Part shown: piece by piece, positions 17,850 to 26,426 of the stretch
Layout: each line of letters opens with the position of its first letter
Position numbering within the stretch: position 1 is the first letter of the stretch
Assembly (NCBI RefSeq): GCF_029840635.1
Contig: NZ_JAOCCU010000036.1
Span: forward strand, 1 to 64,000
DNA from: Mitsuaria sp. GD03876
GTDB taxonomy: Bacteria > Pseudomonadota > Gammaproteobacteria > Burkholderiales > Burkholderiaceae_C
Length of the DNA stretch: 64,000 bases
Reading direction: 5' to 3'
Notes under the pieces: model-generated
The model's input: only the letters and a program-made list of their open reading frames with translations
The model's database searches: none
Told to the model about the DNA's origin: nothing
Translations under genes and position numbers: made by a program

Positions 17850-18686
17850 TTACTTGACTGCGCCGAAGGTCAGGCCCTGCACCAGCTGCTTCTGGCTGAA
17901 CCAGCCGAACACGACGATGGGCGCGATGGCCATCAGCGAGGCGGCGGACAACTTGGCCCAGAACAGCCCTTCGGGACTGGAGTAGGAGGCGATGAGGGTG
18001 GCGAGCGTGCCGGCCTTGGCGGCGCTGAGGTTCAGGCTCCAGAAGGCCTCGTTCCACGACAGCACCAGGCACAGCAGCCCGGTGGAGGCCAGGCCGCCCA
18101 GGCCCAGCGGCAACAGCACCAGCCGCACCTCCTGCCACAGCGTGGCGCCGTCCATGCGCGCGGCCTCGAGGATCTCCGGCGGGATGTCGCGGAAATGCGA
18201 GTACAGCATCCACACCATGATCGGCAGGTTGGACAGCGCGAAGACGATGATCAGCGCCGCCTGCGTGTCCAGCAGCTGGCTCTTCTGCGCCAGCACGTAG
18301 ACCGGCACCAGCGCGCCGACGGCCGGCATCATCTTGGTGGACAGCATCCACATCAGCAGGTCGCGGGTCCAGCGGCCGCGGAAGAAGGCCATCGCGTAGG
18401 CCGCGGGCGCGGCCAGCAGCAGGCCCAGCAGCGTCGACACCACGCTGGTCACCACCGAGTTGCGGGCATGCAGCAGGTAGTCGCTGCGAGCCTGCACCTC
18501 GTGGAAGTTCTCCAGCGTCGGCGTGAACAGCCACTGCGGCGGCACGGCGATGGCCTGCGCCTCGGTCTTGAAGGCGGTCAGGCCCAGCCAGGCCAGCGGG
18601 AAGAACAGCAGCAGCGCCACGGCCCAGGCGGTCACGGCGCGCAGCGCGGTGCCGACGGGAAAAGGCGGACGTCGTCTTGCGGTCAT
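17850..18686 (-). CDS. mtlG: Sugar/polyol ABC transporter permease (MalG type)
   Basis: 278 residues with six predicted membrane helices, starting with WAVALLLFFPLAWLGLTAF. The EAA loop that docks on the ATPase is LEAARMDGATLWQEVRLVLLPL (residues about 185-205), and the protein ends with IVVFGWFSQKQLVQGLTFGAVK, a C-terminus typical of MalG-like permeases. It follows the other permease gene by 13 bases and precedes the ATPase gene by 13 bases. Together with MtlF it forms the inner-membrane channel. Confidence 0.92.
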   Translation of the reverse strand: MTARRRPPFPVGTALRAVTAWAVALLLFFPLAWLGLTAFKTEAQAIAVPPQWLFTPTLENFHEVQARSDYLLHARNSVVTSVVSTLLGLLLAAPAAYAMAFFRGRWTRDLLMWMLSTKMMPAVGALVPVYVLAQKSQLLDTQAALIIVFALSNLPIMVWMLYSHFRDIPPEILEAARMDGATLWQEVRLVLLPLGLGGLASTGLLCLVLSWNEAFWSLNLSAAKAGTLATLIASYSSPEGLFWAKLSAASLMAIAPIVVFGWFSQKQLVQGLTFGAVK

Positions 18687-18699
18687 GGGGCGCGTCTCC

Positions 18700-19560
18700 T
18701 CAGCGGTCCAGGTTGTTGCCGATCAGGCGGATCAGGAAGACCGCGACGATGTTGGCCATCAGCACCGCGAACAGCGCGCCCGCGGAAGCCACGCCGGCAT
18801 CGAAGTTCAGCAGCGCCTGCTTGAAGATCAGGAAGGTGACGTTGGTGCTGGCGTCGCCCGGACCGCCGCCGGTGGTGGTGTAGATCTCGGCGAAGACGCC
18901 CAGCAGGAAAATCAACTCGATCATCACGACGACGGCCACCGGCCGCGCCAGGTGAGGCAGCACCAGGTAGCGCACCTGCTGCAGCGCGTTGGCGCCGTCC
19001 ATGCGCGCGGCCTCGAGCTGCTCGCGGTCCAGGCTCTGCAGCGAGGTCATGAAGATCAGCGTCGCGAAGGGCAGCCATTGCCAGGCCACCATCACGATGA
19101 CCGAGAACAGCGGGTGGTCGGTGAGCCAGTCCACCGGCTGCGCGCCGAAGAACATCCAGACCTGCGCCAGCACGCCGTAGATCGGGTTCAACATCATGTT
19201 CTTCCACAGCAGCGCGTTGACCGTGGGCATGACGAAAAACGGCGAGATCAGCAGCACGCGCACCAGGCCGCGGCCGGGGAAGGGCTCGTTGATCAGCAGC
19301 GCCAGCGCCACGCCGATCACCACGGTGATCGCGATCACGCTGGCCAGCAGCGTCAGCGTGTTGGCGATCGCCACGCCGAAGGACGGATCGGTGACGAAGA
19401 AGGTGAAGTTCTCCAGGCCGGCGAAGCCCGCCTGGTCCGGCTGCATCAGGTTGTAGCGGACCAGCGAGAAGTAGATCGTCATGCCCAGCGGCACGGCCAT
19501 CCACAGGAACAGCGTGCCGACCGCGGGCGCCAGCAGCAGGCGCGGAATGGAACGATTCAT
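18700..19560 (-). CDS. mtlF: Sugar/polyol ABC transporter permease (MalF type)
   Basis: 286 residues from ATG 19560; the frame is open far upstream but that part is antisense-like. There are six membrane helices, beginning LLLAPAVGTLFLWMAVPLGM. The ATPase-docking EAA loop is LEAARMDGANALQQVRYLVL. Its partner is MtlG. The gene is separated from the binding-protein gene by 101 bases containing a strong hairpin, which may lower expression of the membrane part relative to the binding protein. Confidence 0.9.
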   Translation of the reverse strand: MNRSIPRLLLAPAVGTLFLWMAVPLGMTIYFSLVRYNLMQPDQAGFAGLENFTFFVTDPSFGVAIANTLTLLASVIAITVVIGVALALLINEPFPGRGLVRVLLISPFFVMPTVNALLWKNMMLNPIYGVLAQVWMFFGAQPVDWLTDHPLFSVIVMVAWQWLPFATLIFMTSLQSLDREQLEAARMDGANALQQVRYLVLPHLARPVAVVVMIELIFLLGVFAEIYTTTGGGPGDASTNVTFLIFKQALLNFDAGVASAGALFAVLMANIVAVFLIRLIGNNLDR

Positions 19561-19633
19561 GGCGAGGTGCGAATGGAGCGCCCGCGTTTCGGGACGCAGG
19601 CGGGGGACCGGCCCGGCGAGCGGGCCTGCGAGC

Positions 19634-19654
19634 GCCCCGGCGCGCGGCCGGGGC
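19634..19654 (-). other. Hairpin immediately after the binding-protein gene
   Basis: GCCCCGGC (19634-19641) and GCCGGGGC (19647-19654) form a perfect 8-bp stem with a 5-base loop, 8 bases after the mtlE stop codon (19662, minus strand). Position and strength suit a 3' mRNA-stabilising or partial-termination element that sets the excess of binding protein over permeases. Confidence 0.5.
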
Positions 19655-19661
19655 CGGACGG

Positions 19662-21008
19662 TCACTTGCGGTAGTAGCCGGCCTTGGTGAGCTCGCGCTC
19701 GGCGGTGGCCTGGCCGGCCTTGAGCGCCGCGTCGACGGTCGTGCGGCCAGCCAGCGCCGCGCTCAGCTGCTGCCCGACGGCGATGCCGATGGCCTGGAAC
19801 TCCGGGATCGCCGCGAACTGCACGCCGACGTACGGGCTCTTGGGCAGCGTCGCGTCGTTCGGGCTGGCCGAGTCGATGGCCGCCTTCTCCGCGGCGGCGA
19901 AGCGCGCGGCCTTCTGGAACTCCGGATTCGCGTAGGTGCTCTTGCGCGTGCCGGTGGGCACCTTGGCCCAGCCCTGCGTCCTGGCCACCAGCTGGATGTA
20001 GTCCTTGCTGGTGGACCAGGTGATGAACTTCTGCGCCGCGGCCACCTTGCGCGACCCGGCCGGGATCGCCAGGTTCCACGACCACAGCCAGTTCGCGCCC
20101 TTGGGCGTGTTCATCACCGGCGCCTGCGCGAAGGCCATCTGCGCGGCCACCTGGCTCTGCTTGGGATCGGAGACGAAGGACGCGGCGATCGTGGCGTCCA
20201 CCCACATGCCGCACTTGCCGGCGCTGGTCAGCGCCAGGATCTCGTTGAAACTGTTGGACGCCGATCCCGGCGGCCCATACTGCTTGAGCAGGTCGACGTA
20301 GAAGGCCACCGCATCCTTCCACGGCTTGGACTCGAGCTGCGGCTTCCACTGCATGTCGAACCACTGGCCGCCGAAGGTGTTGGCCAGCGTCGTGATGAAG
20401 GCGATGTTGTCGCCCCAGCCCGGCTTGCCGCGCAGGCAGATGCCGTAGACACCATGCTTGGGATCGTGGATCTTCGCCGCCAGCTCCTTCACCTGCGTCC
20501 ACGTCGGATGGTCCCCGACCTGCACGCCCGCCTTGTCCGCCAGGTCCTTGCGGTACATCAGCATCGAGCTCTCCGCGTAGAACGGCGCGGCGTACAACTT
20601 GCCGTCCACCGACACGCCGCTGCGGACCGTGGGCAGCAGATCGTCGGCGTCGTACGCCGCATCCGTCTTCAGCTCCTGCAGCCAGCCCTTGCGACCCCAG
20701 ATCGGAGCTTCATACAAGCCGATCGTCATGACGTCGAATTGACCGCCCTTGGTCGCGATGTCCGTCGTGACGCGCTGGCGCAGCACGCCTTCCTCCAGCG
20801 TCACCCACTTGAGCTTGATGTCCGGATTCGCTTCCTCGAAATGCTTGCTGAGCTTCTGCATCTCGATCATGTGACCGTTGTTGACCGTGGCGATCACCAG
20901 CTCAGTCGGCGTCTGGGCCCGCACCACGCCAGCCAGCGCGGTGAAGGCAAAGGCAACAGCAACCGTCACGGCCGGCAAGGACCGGTGCTTGCGGACAAAA
21001 AGACGCAT
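19662..21008 (-). CDS. mtlE: Extracellular polyol/sugar-binding protein of the ABC transporter
   Basis: 448 residues from ATG 21008, which has AGGAGA 8-11 bases upstream; an in-frame start at 21050 lacks this. A signal peptide (residues 1-31, core PAVTVAVAFAFTALAGVV, cleavage after VRA) leads into a family-1 solute-binding protein: ELVIATVNNGHMIEMQKLSK, FEEANPDIKLKWVTLEEGVL, and a C-terminal ATAERELTKAGYYRK. Family members of this type (SmoE/MtlE) bind mannitol, sorbitol or arabitol. It is the first gene of the operon, so its upstream gap should hold the promoter and MtlR sites. Confidence 0.9.
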   Translation of the reverse strand: MRLFVRKHRSLPAVTVAVAFAFTALAGVVRAQTPTELVIATVNNGHMIEMQKLSKHFEEANPDIKLKWVTLEEGVLRQRVTTDIATKGGQFDVMTIGLYEAPIWGRKGWLQELKTDAAYDADDLLPTVRSGVSVDGKLYAAPFYAESSMLMYRKDLADKAGVQVGDHPTWTQVKELAAKIHDPKHGVYGICLRGKPGWGDNIAFITTLANTFGGQWFDMQWKPQLESKPWKDAVAFYVDLLKQYGPPGSASNSFNEILALTSAGKCGMWVDATIAASFVSDPKQSQVAAQMAFAQAPVMNTPKGANWLWSWNLAIPAGSRKVAAAQKFITWSTSKDYIQLVARTQGWAKVPTGTRKSTYANPEFQKAARFAAAEKAAIDSASPNDATLPKSPYVGVQFAAIPEFQAIGIAVGQQLSAALAGRTTVDAALKAGQATAERELTKAGYYRK

Positions 21009-21393
21009 CGGAAGTCTCCTGTTATGGGTATCACGCACCAGCCTCTTCACAGGGCCAGCACTTGGAATCGAACAATATCGACTCGCAATTGCCGCGTTGG
21101 TACCCAGTAGCGCCTCAGGAGATACTTTTTTGCATCACGGGGGTGGGTCTATCCCCAAGGTTGTTTCAACTCCGTATCAGTTCGAACGACAACAGGCCCC
21201 GGGCAGTGCCCCCTCTCAGCTCAATCGCCTCCGCACGCTCGGCATTCGCTTCAAGGGGGCACTGCCCGGGGCCTGTTGTCGTTCTCCCGCACCGCGCAGT
21301 GCAGCGAGAGCCTCATCGTTGTCGCACCGAGGTGCGACGAGGAAGGGGAGGGGAGGGGAAGGGGAACGGGAAAGGGGAAGGGGGAGGGCGTCG
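21009..21393. other. 385-bp control region between dctA and the polyol operon
   Basis: No gene is evident here. The half nearest mtlE (21030-21180) is relatively A/T-rich and should contain the polyol-operon promoter, but I cannot name a convincing -35/-10 pair. The middle holds the large inverted repeat at 21184-21284. The part beside dctA (21330-21393) is a purine-rich GGGGAAGG-type low-complexity stretch just after the dctA stop. Confidence 0.6.
21184..21284. repeat. 31-bp perfect inverted repeat with 39-base loop
   Basis: Arms 21184-21214 and 21254-21284 are perfectly complementary over 31 bp (the left arm begins GAACGACAACAGGCCCCGGG). The loop, 21215-21253, has no open frame. On the minus strand it lies after the dctA stop and before the polyol-operon start, so it could terminate dctA transcripts even without a T-run. 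Perfect identity of the arms suggests recent origin or active maintenance. Confidence 0.85.
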
Positions 21394-22734
21394 TCAGGCG
21401 GTCTCGGCGGGACTCGCCACGCGCACCGGCAGATCATCCGGATCCACCTCGCGGCCCGAGAGCGCGCGGTCCAGCGCGTCGTGGTCCAGCGCGCGTTCCC
21501 ACTTGGACACGACGATCGTCGCCACCGCGTTGCCGACGAAGTTCGTCAGCGAGCGGCATTCGGACATGAACCGGTCCACGCCCAGGATCAGCGCCATGCC
21601 GGCCACCGGCACCTCGGGCACCACCGACAGCGTCGCCGCCAGCGTGATGAAACCCGCGCCGGTCACGCCCGCCGCGCCCTTGGAACTCAGCATCGCCACC
21701 AGCAGCAGCGTGATCTGGTGACCCAGCGTCAGCTCGGTGTTGGTCGCCTGCGCGATGAACAACGCCGCCAGCGTCATGTAGATATTGGTCCCGTCCAAAT
21801 TGAACGAGTAGCCCGTCGGCACCACCAGGCCCACCACCGTCTTCTCGCAACCCGCCTTCTCCATCTTCTCCATCAGCGACGGCAGCGCCGATTCCGACGA
21901 AGAGGTGCCCAGCACCAGCAGCAGCTCCGCCTTCAGGTAGCGGATCAGCTTGACGATCGAGAAGCCGCACAGCCGCGCCACGATGCCCAGGATCACCAGC
22001 ACGAACAGCAGCGAGGTGACGTAGAAGCTGCCCACCAGCAGGCCCAGGTTGAGCAGCGAAGCCAGGCCGTACTTGCCGATGGTGAAGGCCATCGCGCCCA
22101 GCGCGCCGATCGGCGCCGCCTTCATCAGGATGTGGACCATCCGGAAGACCGGCGCGGTCAGCGATTCGAAGAAGGTCAGCACCGGCTTGCCGCGATCGCC
22201 CACCAGCGCCAGCGCCACGCCGAAGAGCACCGCCACGAACAGCGTCTGCAGGATGTTGCCGTCCGCCAGCGCGCCCACCAGGGACTTCGGGATGACGTCC
22301 ATCAGGAAGCCGACCAGGGTCAGGTCATGCGTCTTCTCGACGTAGCGGTGCACTTCCTTCTGGTCCAGGTCCGCGACGTTGACGTTCATGCCGTGACCCG
22401 GCTGCACGACGTTCGCGACCACCAGCCCGACGATCAGCGCCAGCGTCGAGAAGAAGATGAAGTACGCCATCGCCTTGCCGAACACCCGGCCCACGCGGCT
22501 GAGCTGCGTCATGCTGGCGATGCCGGTCACGATGGTCAGGAAGATCACCGGCGCGATGATCATCTTCACCAGCTTGATGAAGGCGTCGCCCAGCGGCTGC
22601 AGCTTGACCGCGAACTGCGGCTCGAAGTGACCCAGCAGGATGCCGATCACGATCGCGACGACGACTTGCAGGTAGAGGTGGCGATACCACGGCACGGGCG
22701 CGGCCGGCGCGGCGGAAGCGGAAGGGGACAGCAT
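21394..22734 (-). CDS. dctA: C4-dicarboxylate/H+ symporter DctA
   Basis: 446 residues from ATG 22734; the longer frame adds a Arg/Pro-rich extension. DctA (DAACS/glutamate-transporter family) imports succinate, fumarate and malate. Visible family motifs are the serine-rich re-entrant loop [56 protein letters not shown] and [16 protein letters not shown]. There are eight membrane helices and two hairpin loops, the first helix at [18 protein letters not shown]. It is a monocistronic minus-strand gene. No dctB/dctD regulators are nearby and no -24/-12 promoter was recognised. Confidence 0.95.
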   Translation of the reverse strand: MLSPSASAAPAAPVPWYRHLYLQVVVAIVIGILLGHFEPQFAVKLQPLGDAFIKLVKMIIAPVIFLTIVTGIASMTQLSRVGRVFGKAMAYFIFFSTLALIVGLVVANVVQPGHGMNVNVADLDQKEVHRYVEKTHDLTLVGFLMDVIPKSLVGALADGNILQTLFVAVLFGVALALVGDRGKPVLTFFESLTAPVFRMVHILMKAAPIGALGAMAFTIGKYGLASLLNLGLLVGSFYVTSLLFVLVILGIVARLCGFSIVKLIRYLKAELLLVLGTSSSESALPSLMEKMEKAGCEKTVVGLVVPTGYSFNLDGTNIYMTLAALFIAQATNTELTLGHQITLLLVAMLSSKGAAGVTGAGFITLAATLSVVPEVPVAGMALILGVDRFMSECRSLTNFVGNAVATIVVSKWERALDHDALDRALSGREVDPDDLPVRVASPAETA

Positions 22735-22900
22735 GGGTTCGGCTCCGGTTGCGGGGAGCCGCGGACGCCGTCTCGGCGTGGCTGCGCCCCAGGCCGGGCA
22801 GTATCCCACCCGCAAAAATCAAGGGGATGCGGGATCTACGTACAAACCCTGTGAACCGGGCGCCTCGCGCGCGGACGCGAAGCCCCTGGCCATCGCGGTT

Positions 22901-23347
22901 TCAGGGCGTCTGGCCGAAGACGCGCGACTTGCCCTCGCGGTCGATCGCGACGTAGGTCAGGTTGGCCTCGGTCACCTTCACCACATGCGGATTGGCCGGG
23001 TTGCGCTCGGCGAAGACCTCGACGTGCACCGTGATCGAGGTGCGGCCGATGCGCGTGACCTGCGCGTAGAAGCTCAGCAGGTCGCCGACCGAGACCGGCT
23101 GCTTGAAGATGAACTCGTTGACCGCCACGGTGGCGATCCGTCCGCGCGAGATGCGCGCCGGCAGGACCGAGCCGGCCAGGTCGACCTGCGCCATGATCCA
23201 GCCGCCGAAGATGTCGCCGTTGCCGTTGGCATCGGCCGGCATCGGCATCACGCGCATCACCAGTTCGCGCGGACCGATGGTCTCGGGCGACAGCACGGGG
23301 GACAGCGGCGCGGCGGCGGGGGCATTGGGGAGGGTGGAGTCGCTCAT
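22901..23347 (-). CDS. Acyl-CoA thioesterase (YciA-like hotdog fold)
   Basis: 148 residues of the hotdog family that hydrolyse acyl-CoAs. The catalytic segment NGNGDIFGGWIMAQVDLAG contains the conserved Asp of N-x-x-G-D-x-F-G-G-W. The VAVNEFIFKQPVSVGDLLSFYAQV and TSITVHVEVFAER strands are typical of YciA. The first 25 residues are a Pro/Ala-rich leader. ATG 23347 is divergent from the ABC exporter with 92 bases between. It probably recycles CoA from surplus acyl-CoA; it is separate from the beta-oxidation locus. Confidence 0.9.
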   Translation of the reverse strand: MSDSTLPNAPAAAPLSPVLSPETIGPRELVMRVMPMPADANGNGDIFGGWIMAQVDLAGSVLPARISRGRIATVAVNEFIFKQPVSVGDLLSFYAQVTRIGRTSITVHVEVFAERNPANPHVVKVTEANLTYVAIDREGKSRVFGQTP

Positions 23348-23361
23348 GATCGGCCAACGGT

Positions 23362-23380
23362 GACAATGGCCGGCATTGTC
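23362..23380. promoter_or_regulatory. Dyad between divergent thioesterase and ABC-exporter genes
   Basis: GACAATG (23362-23368) and CATTGTC (23374-23380) are perfect 7-bp arms around GCCGG. Each strand reads GACAAT, a plausible -10 hexamer, pointing outwards, so this may be a pair of overlapping divergent promoters or one operator. No -35 is clear. Confidence 0.4.
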
Positions 23381-23439
23381 GTCCAGCGCGCCCGACCGGT
23401 GCGCGCCAGACCCCGCGACAACCCCTTTCCCCCCGACCC

Positions 23440-25335
23440 ATGCGCCGCTCCACGCTCGCCGGCACCGCCGCGCCGACCCCCGCCTCCGCTTCCTCCGCCG
23501 CGCCCGAGGCCCGCGGCGACTGGCACACCATCGCCCGGCTGCTGCCGTACTTCTGGCGCTACCGCTGGCGCGTGGGCATCGCGCTGGGGTTCATGGTCGG
23601 CGCCAAGCTGGCCAACGTCGGCGTGCCGCTGCTGCTCAAGCAGTTGGTGGACAGCCTCGACCTGCCCGCCGGCAGCCCGCAGGCGCTGATGGTCGTGCCC
23701 GCGGGGCTGCTGCTGGCCTACGGGCTGCTGCGGCTGTGCACCTCGCTGTTCACCGAGGCGCGCGAGCTGATCTTCGCCAAGGCCACCGAGGGCGCCTCGC
23801 GCAGCATCTCGCTGCAGGTGTTCCGCCACCTGCACGACCTGAGCCTGCGCTTCCACCTCGAGCGCCAGACCGGCGGCATGACCCGCGACATCGAACGCGG
23901 CACGCGCGCGGTGCACGCGCTGATCTCGTACTCGCTCTACAGCATCTTCCCCACGCTGGTGGAGGTGGTGCTGGTGCTGAGCCTGCTGGCGGTGAAGTTC
24001 GACGTGCTGTTCGCCTGGATCACCGGCGCGGCGCTGGTCTTCTACATCGGCTTCACCATCGTCGTCACCGAGTGGCGCACCAAGTTCCGCCGCCAGCTCA
24101 ACGAGCTGGACTCGCAGGCCCACAGCAAGGCGATCGACTCGCTGCTGAACTACGAGACGGTGAAGTACTTCAACAACGAGGACTTCGAGGCCGCCCGCTA
24201 CGACCAGAGCCTGGAGCGGCTGCGCCGCGCGCAGCTCAAGGCGCAGACGACGCTGTCGCTGCTCAACAGCGGCCAGCAGGTGATCATCGCCGCGGCGCTG
24301 GTGGCGATGCTGTGGCGCGCCACGCAGGGCGTCGTGGCCGGCCACATGAGCCTCGGGGACCTGGTCATGATCAACGCCTTCATGATCCAGCTCTACATCC
24401 CGCTGAACTTCCTCGGCGTGATCTACCGCGAGATCAAGCAGAGCCTGACCGACCTGGACAAGATGTTCGGGCTGCTGGCGCGCGAGCGCGAGATCGCCGA
24501 CGCGCCCGGCGCGCGGCCGCTGCAGGTCGCCGGCGCCGCGGTGCGCTTCGACGACGTGCACTTCGCCTACGAGCCGCAGCGTCCGATCCTCAAGGGCGTG
24601 AGCCTGGAGATCCCGGCCGGGAAGAAGGTCGCGGTGGTCGGGCCGAGCGGCTCGGGCAAGAGCACGCTGGCGCGGCTGCTGTACCGCTTCTACGACGCGC
24701 AGTCCGGCCGCATCGAGATCGACGGCCAGCCGCTGGCCGGGGTGACGCAGCACAGCGTGCGCCGCGCCATCGGCATCGTCCCGCAGGACACGGTGCTGTT
24801 CAACGACACCATCGCCTACAACATCGCCTACGGCCGGCCCGAGGCGACGGTCCAGGAGATCGAGGCCGCCGCGCGCGCCGCCCACATCCACGACTTCATC
24901 CAGGCGCTGCCGCAGGGCTACCAGACGATGGTCGGCGAGCGCGGGCTCAAGCTCTCCGGCGGCGAGAAGCAGCGCGTGGCGATCGCGCGCACGCTGCTGA
25001 AGAATCCGCCGATCCTGATCTTCGACGAGGCCACCTCGGCGCTCGACTCGCGCAACGAGCGCGCGATCCAGGCCGAGCTCGAGGCCGCCGCCCAGGACAA
25101 GACGGTGCTGGTGATCGCGCACCGGCTCTCCACCGTCGTCGACGCCCACGAGATCCTGGTGATGGAGCACGGCGTCATCGTCGAGCGCGGCACGCATGCC
25201 GCGCTGCTCGCGCTTCGCGGGCGCTACGCGCAGATGTGGGCGCTGCAGCAGGACGGCCAGGACGCGCCGCGCCAGACCCCGGCGCCGGCGGCGCTGCCAC
25301 CTTCGACGGATACGCCCGCGACCCCGCGCGGCTAA
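23440..25335 (+). CDS. ATM1-type ABC exporter (fused membrane and ATPase domains)
   Basis: 631 residues. An N-terminal six-helix exporter domain begins near residue 35 (LLPYFWRYRWRVGIALGF, ANVGVPLLLKQLVDSL) and contains LLNYETVKYFNNEDFE, a hallmark of the ATM1/ABCB7 group. The ATPase half has Walker [10 protein letters not shown], signature LSGGEKQRVAIARTLL, Walker B ILIFDEATSALDS and His-switch VIAHRLSTV. Bacterial ATM1 homologues export glutathione-bound metals or sulfur species and are linked with metal tolerance. The LysR gene begins 11 bases downstream. Family is certain; cargo is inferred. Confidence 0.92.
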   Translation: MRRSTLAGTAAPTPASASSAAPEARGDWHTIARLLPYFWRYRWRVGIALGFMVGAKLANVGVPLLLKQLVDSLDLPAGSPQALMVVPAGLLLAYGLLRLCTSLFTEARELIFAKATEGASRSISLQVFRHLHDLSLRFHLERQTGGMTRDIERGTRAVHALISYSLYSIFPTLVEVVLVLSLLAVKFDVLFAWITGAALVFYIGFTIVVTEWRTKFRRQLNELDSQAHSKAIDSLLNYETVKYFNNEDFEAARYDQSLERLRRAQLKAQTTLSLLNSGQQVIIAAALVAMLWRATQGVVAGHMSLGDLVMINAFMIQLYIPLNFLGVIYREIKQSLTDLDKMFGLLAREREIADAPGARPLQVAGAAVRFDDVHFAYEPQRPILKGVSLEIPAGKKVAVVGPSGSGKSTLARLLYRFYDAQSGRIEIDGQPLAGVTQHSVRRAIGIVPQDTVLFNDTIAYNIAYGRPEATVQEIEAAARAAHIHDFIQALPQGYQTMVGERGLKLSGGEKQRVAIARTLLKNPPILIFDEATSALDSRNERAIQAELEAAAQDKTVLVIAHRLSTVVDAHEILVMEHGVIVERGTHAALLALRGRYAQMWALQQDGQDAPRQTPAPAALPPSTDTPATPRG

Positions 25336-25346
25336 ACTCCCGCGCC

Positions 25347-26276
25347 GTGGAAACCAAATGGCTTGAAGACTTCGTGAGCCTGGCGGAGACGCGCAGCTTC
25401 TCCCGCTCGGCGCAGCTGCGGCATGTCACGCAGCCGGCTTTCTCGCGCCGCATCCAGGCGCTGGAGGCCTGGGCCGGCGTCGACCTGGTGGACCGCTCGT
25501 CCTACCCGACGCGGCTCACCGCCGCCGGCGAGACGCTGCTGGGCCAGGCCGTGGACCTGCTGGGCAACCTGCAGGCCACCCGCAACATGCTGCGCAGCCA
25601 CCAGTCGGCGGGGCAGGACATGATCGAGTTCGCCGTGCCGCACTCGCTGTCCTTCAGCTTCTTCCCGCACTGGCTGATGGAGCTGCGCCAGCGCTTCGGC
25701 GAGGTGAAGTGCCGGCTCAACGCGCTCAACGTCCATGACGCGACGCTGCAGCTCAGCGAAGGCAACTGCGACCTGCTGGTCGTCTACCACCACCCCAGCC
25801 AGCCGCTGCAGCTCGATCCGGAACGTTACGAATCGGTCTCGCTCGGCCACGAGACGCTGGCCGCCTATGCGAAAGCTGACACAGGCGGCGGCCCGATGTT
25901 CCGGATTTCCGGACACCCGGGCCAGAAGATCCCCTTCCTGAGCTACGCCTCGGGCGCCTACCTCGGGCGGCTGGTGGAGCTGATCGTCAAGGACGCGGCG
26001 CAGCCGCTCAACCTGGAATCCGTCTTCGAGACCGACATGGCCGAGAGCCTCAAGGCGATGGCGCTGGAAGGCCACGGCCTGGCCTTCCTGCCGGCGAGCT
26101 CGGTGAAGAAGGAGGTCAAGGCGCGGCGCCTGGTGCGGGCGGCCGAGCCGGGCCAGTACGAACTGAACATGGAGCTGCGGATGTACCGCGAGCGCCAGGG
26201 CTCGGCACGGCGGGTCAAGCCGGTCGCGCAGGCGCTGTGGAACTTCCTGACCGACGCGGCCGGCGAGCGGGCATGA
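25347..26276 (+). CDS. LysR-family regulator, possible regulator of the glutamate transporter
   Basis: 309 residues from GTG 25347; the reading frame extends far upstream but lies out of frame within the ABC gene. The N-terminal winged helix-turn-helix is typical (METKWLEDFVSLAETRSFSR, then HVTQPAFSRRIQALEAWAG). The substrate-binding half includes LSFSFFPHWLMELRQRF and ALEGHGLAFLPASSV. No ribosome site is evident; a TAAACT -10-like hexamer lies just before the GTG, so the message could be nearly leaderless. The gene precedes gltI on the same strand by 150 bases, so it may control gltIJKL. The target is inferred only from position. Confidence 0.87.
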   Translation: METKWLEDFVSLAETRSFSRSAQLRHVTQPAFSRRIQALEAWAGVDLVDRSSYPTRLTAAGETLLGQAVDLLGNLQATRNMLRSHQSAGQDMIEFAVPHSLSFSFFPHWLMELRQRFGEVKCRLNALNVHDATLQLSEGNCDLLVVYHHPSQPLQLDPERYESVSLGHETLAAYAKADTGGGPMFRISGHPGQKIPFLSYASGAYLGRLVELIVKDAAQPLNLESVFETDMAESLKAMALEGHGLAFLPASSVKKEVKARRLVRAAEPGQYELNMELRMYRERQGSARRVKPVAQALWNFLTDAAGERA

Positions 26277-26330
26277 AACCTGCATATGTAAGCCGCGTGA
26301 CACCTCGAGATGCGTGATACTCCCTACCCA

Positions 26331-26359
26331 GCGAAGCGGCCGCTCATGGTCTGCTTCGC
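26331..26359. promoter_or_regulatory. Dyad upstream of gltI (possible LysR site or leader hairpin)
   Basis: GCGAAGC (26331-26337) and GCTTCGC (26353-26359) are perfect 7-bp arms with a 15-base spacer, about 70 bases before gltI. LysR-type sites are dyads of this size, but the classic T-N11-A core is not evident. Confidence 0.3.
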
Positions 26360-26426
26360 CGGTTGGGCGGCTCGCCGTCCCGAACCCCTCCCTGAAGCTT
26401 TTGAATCCGAACAAGCAGGAGCAACT

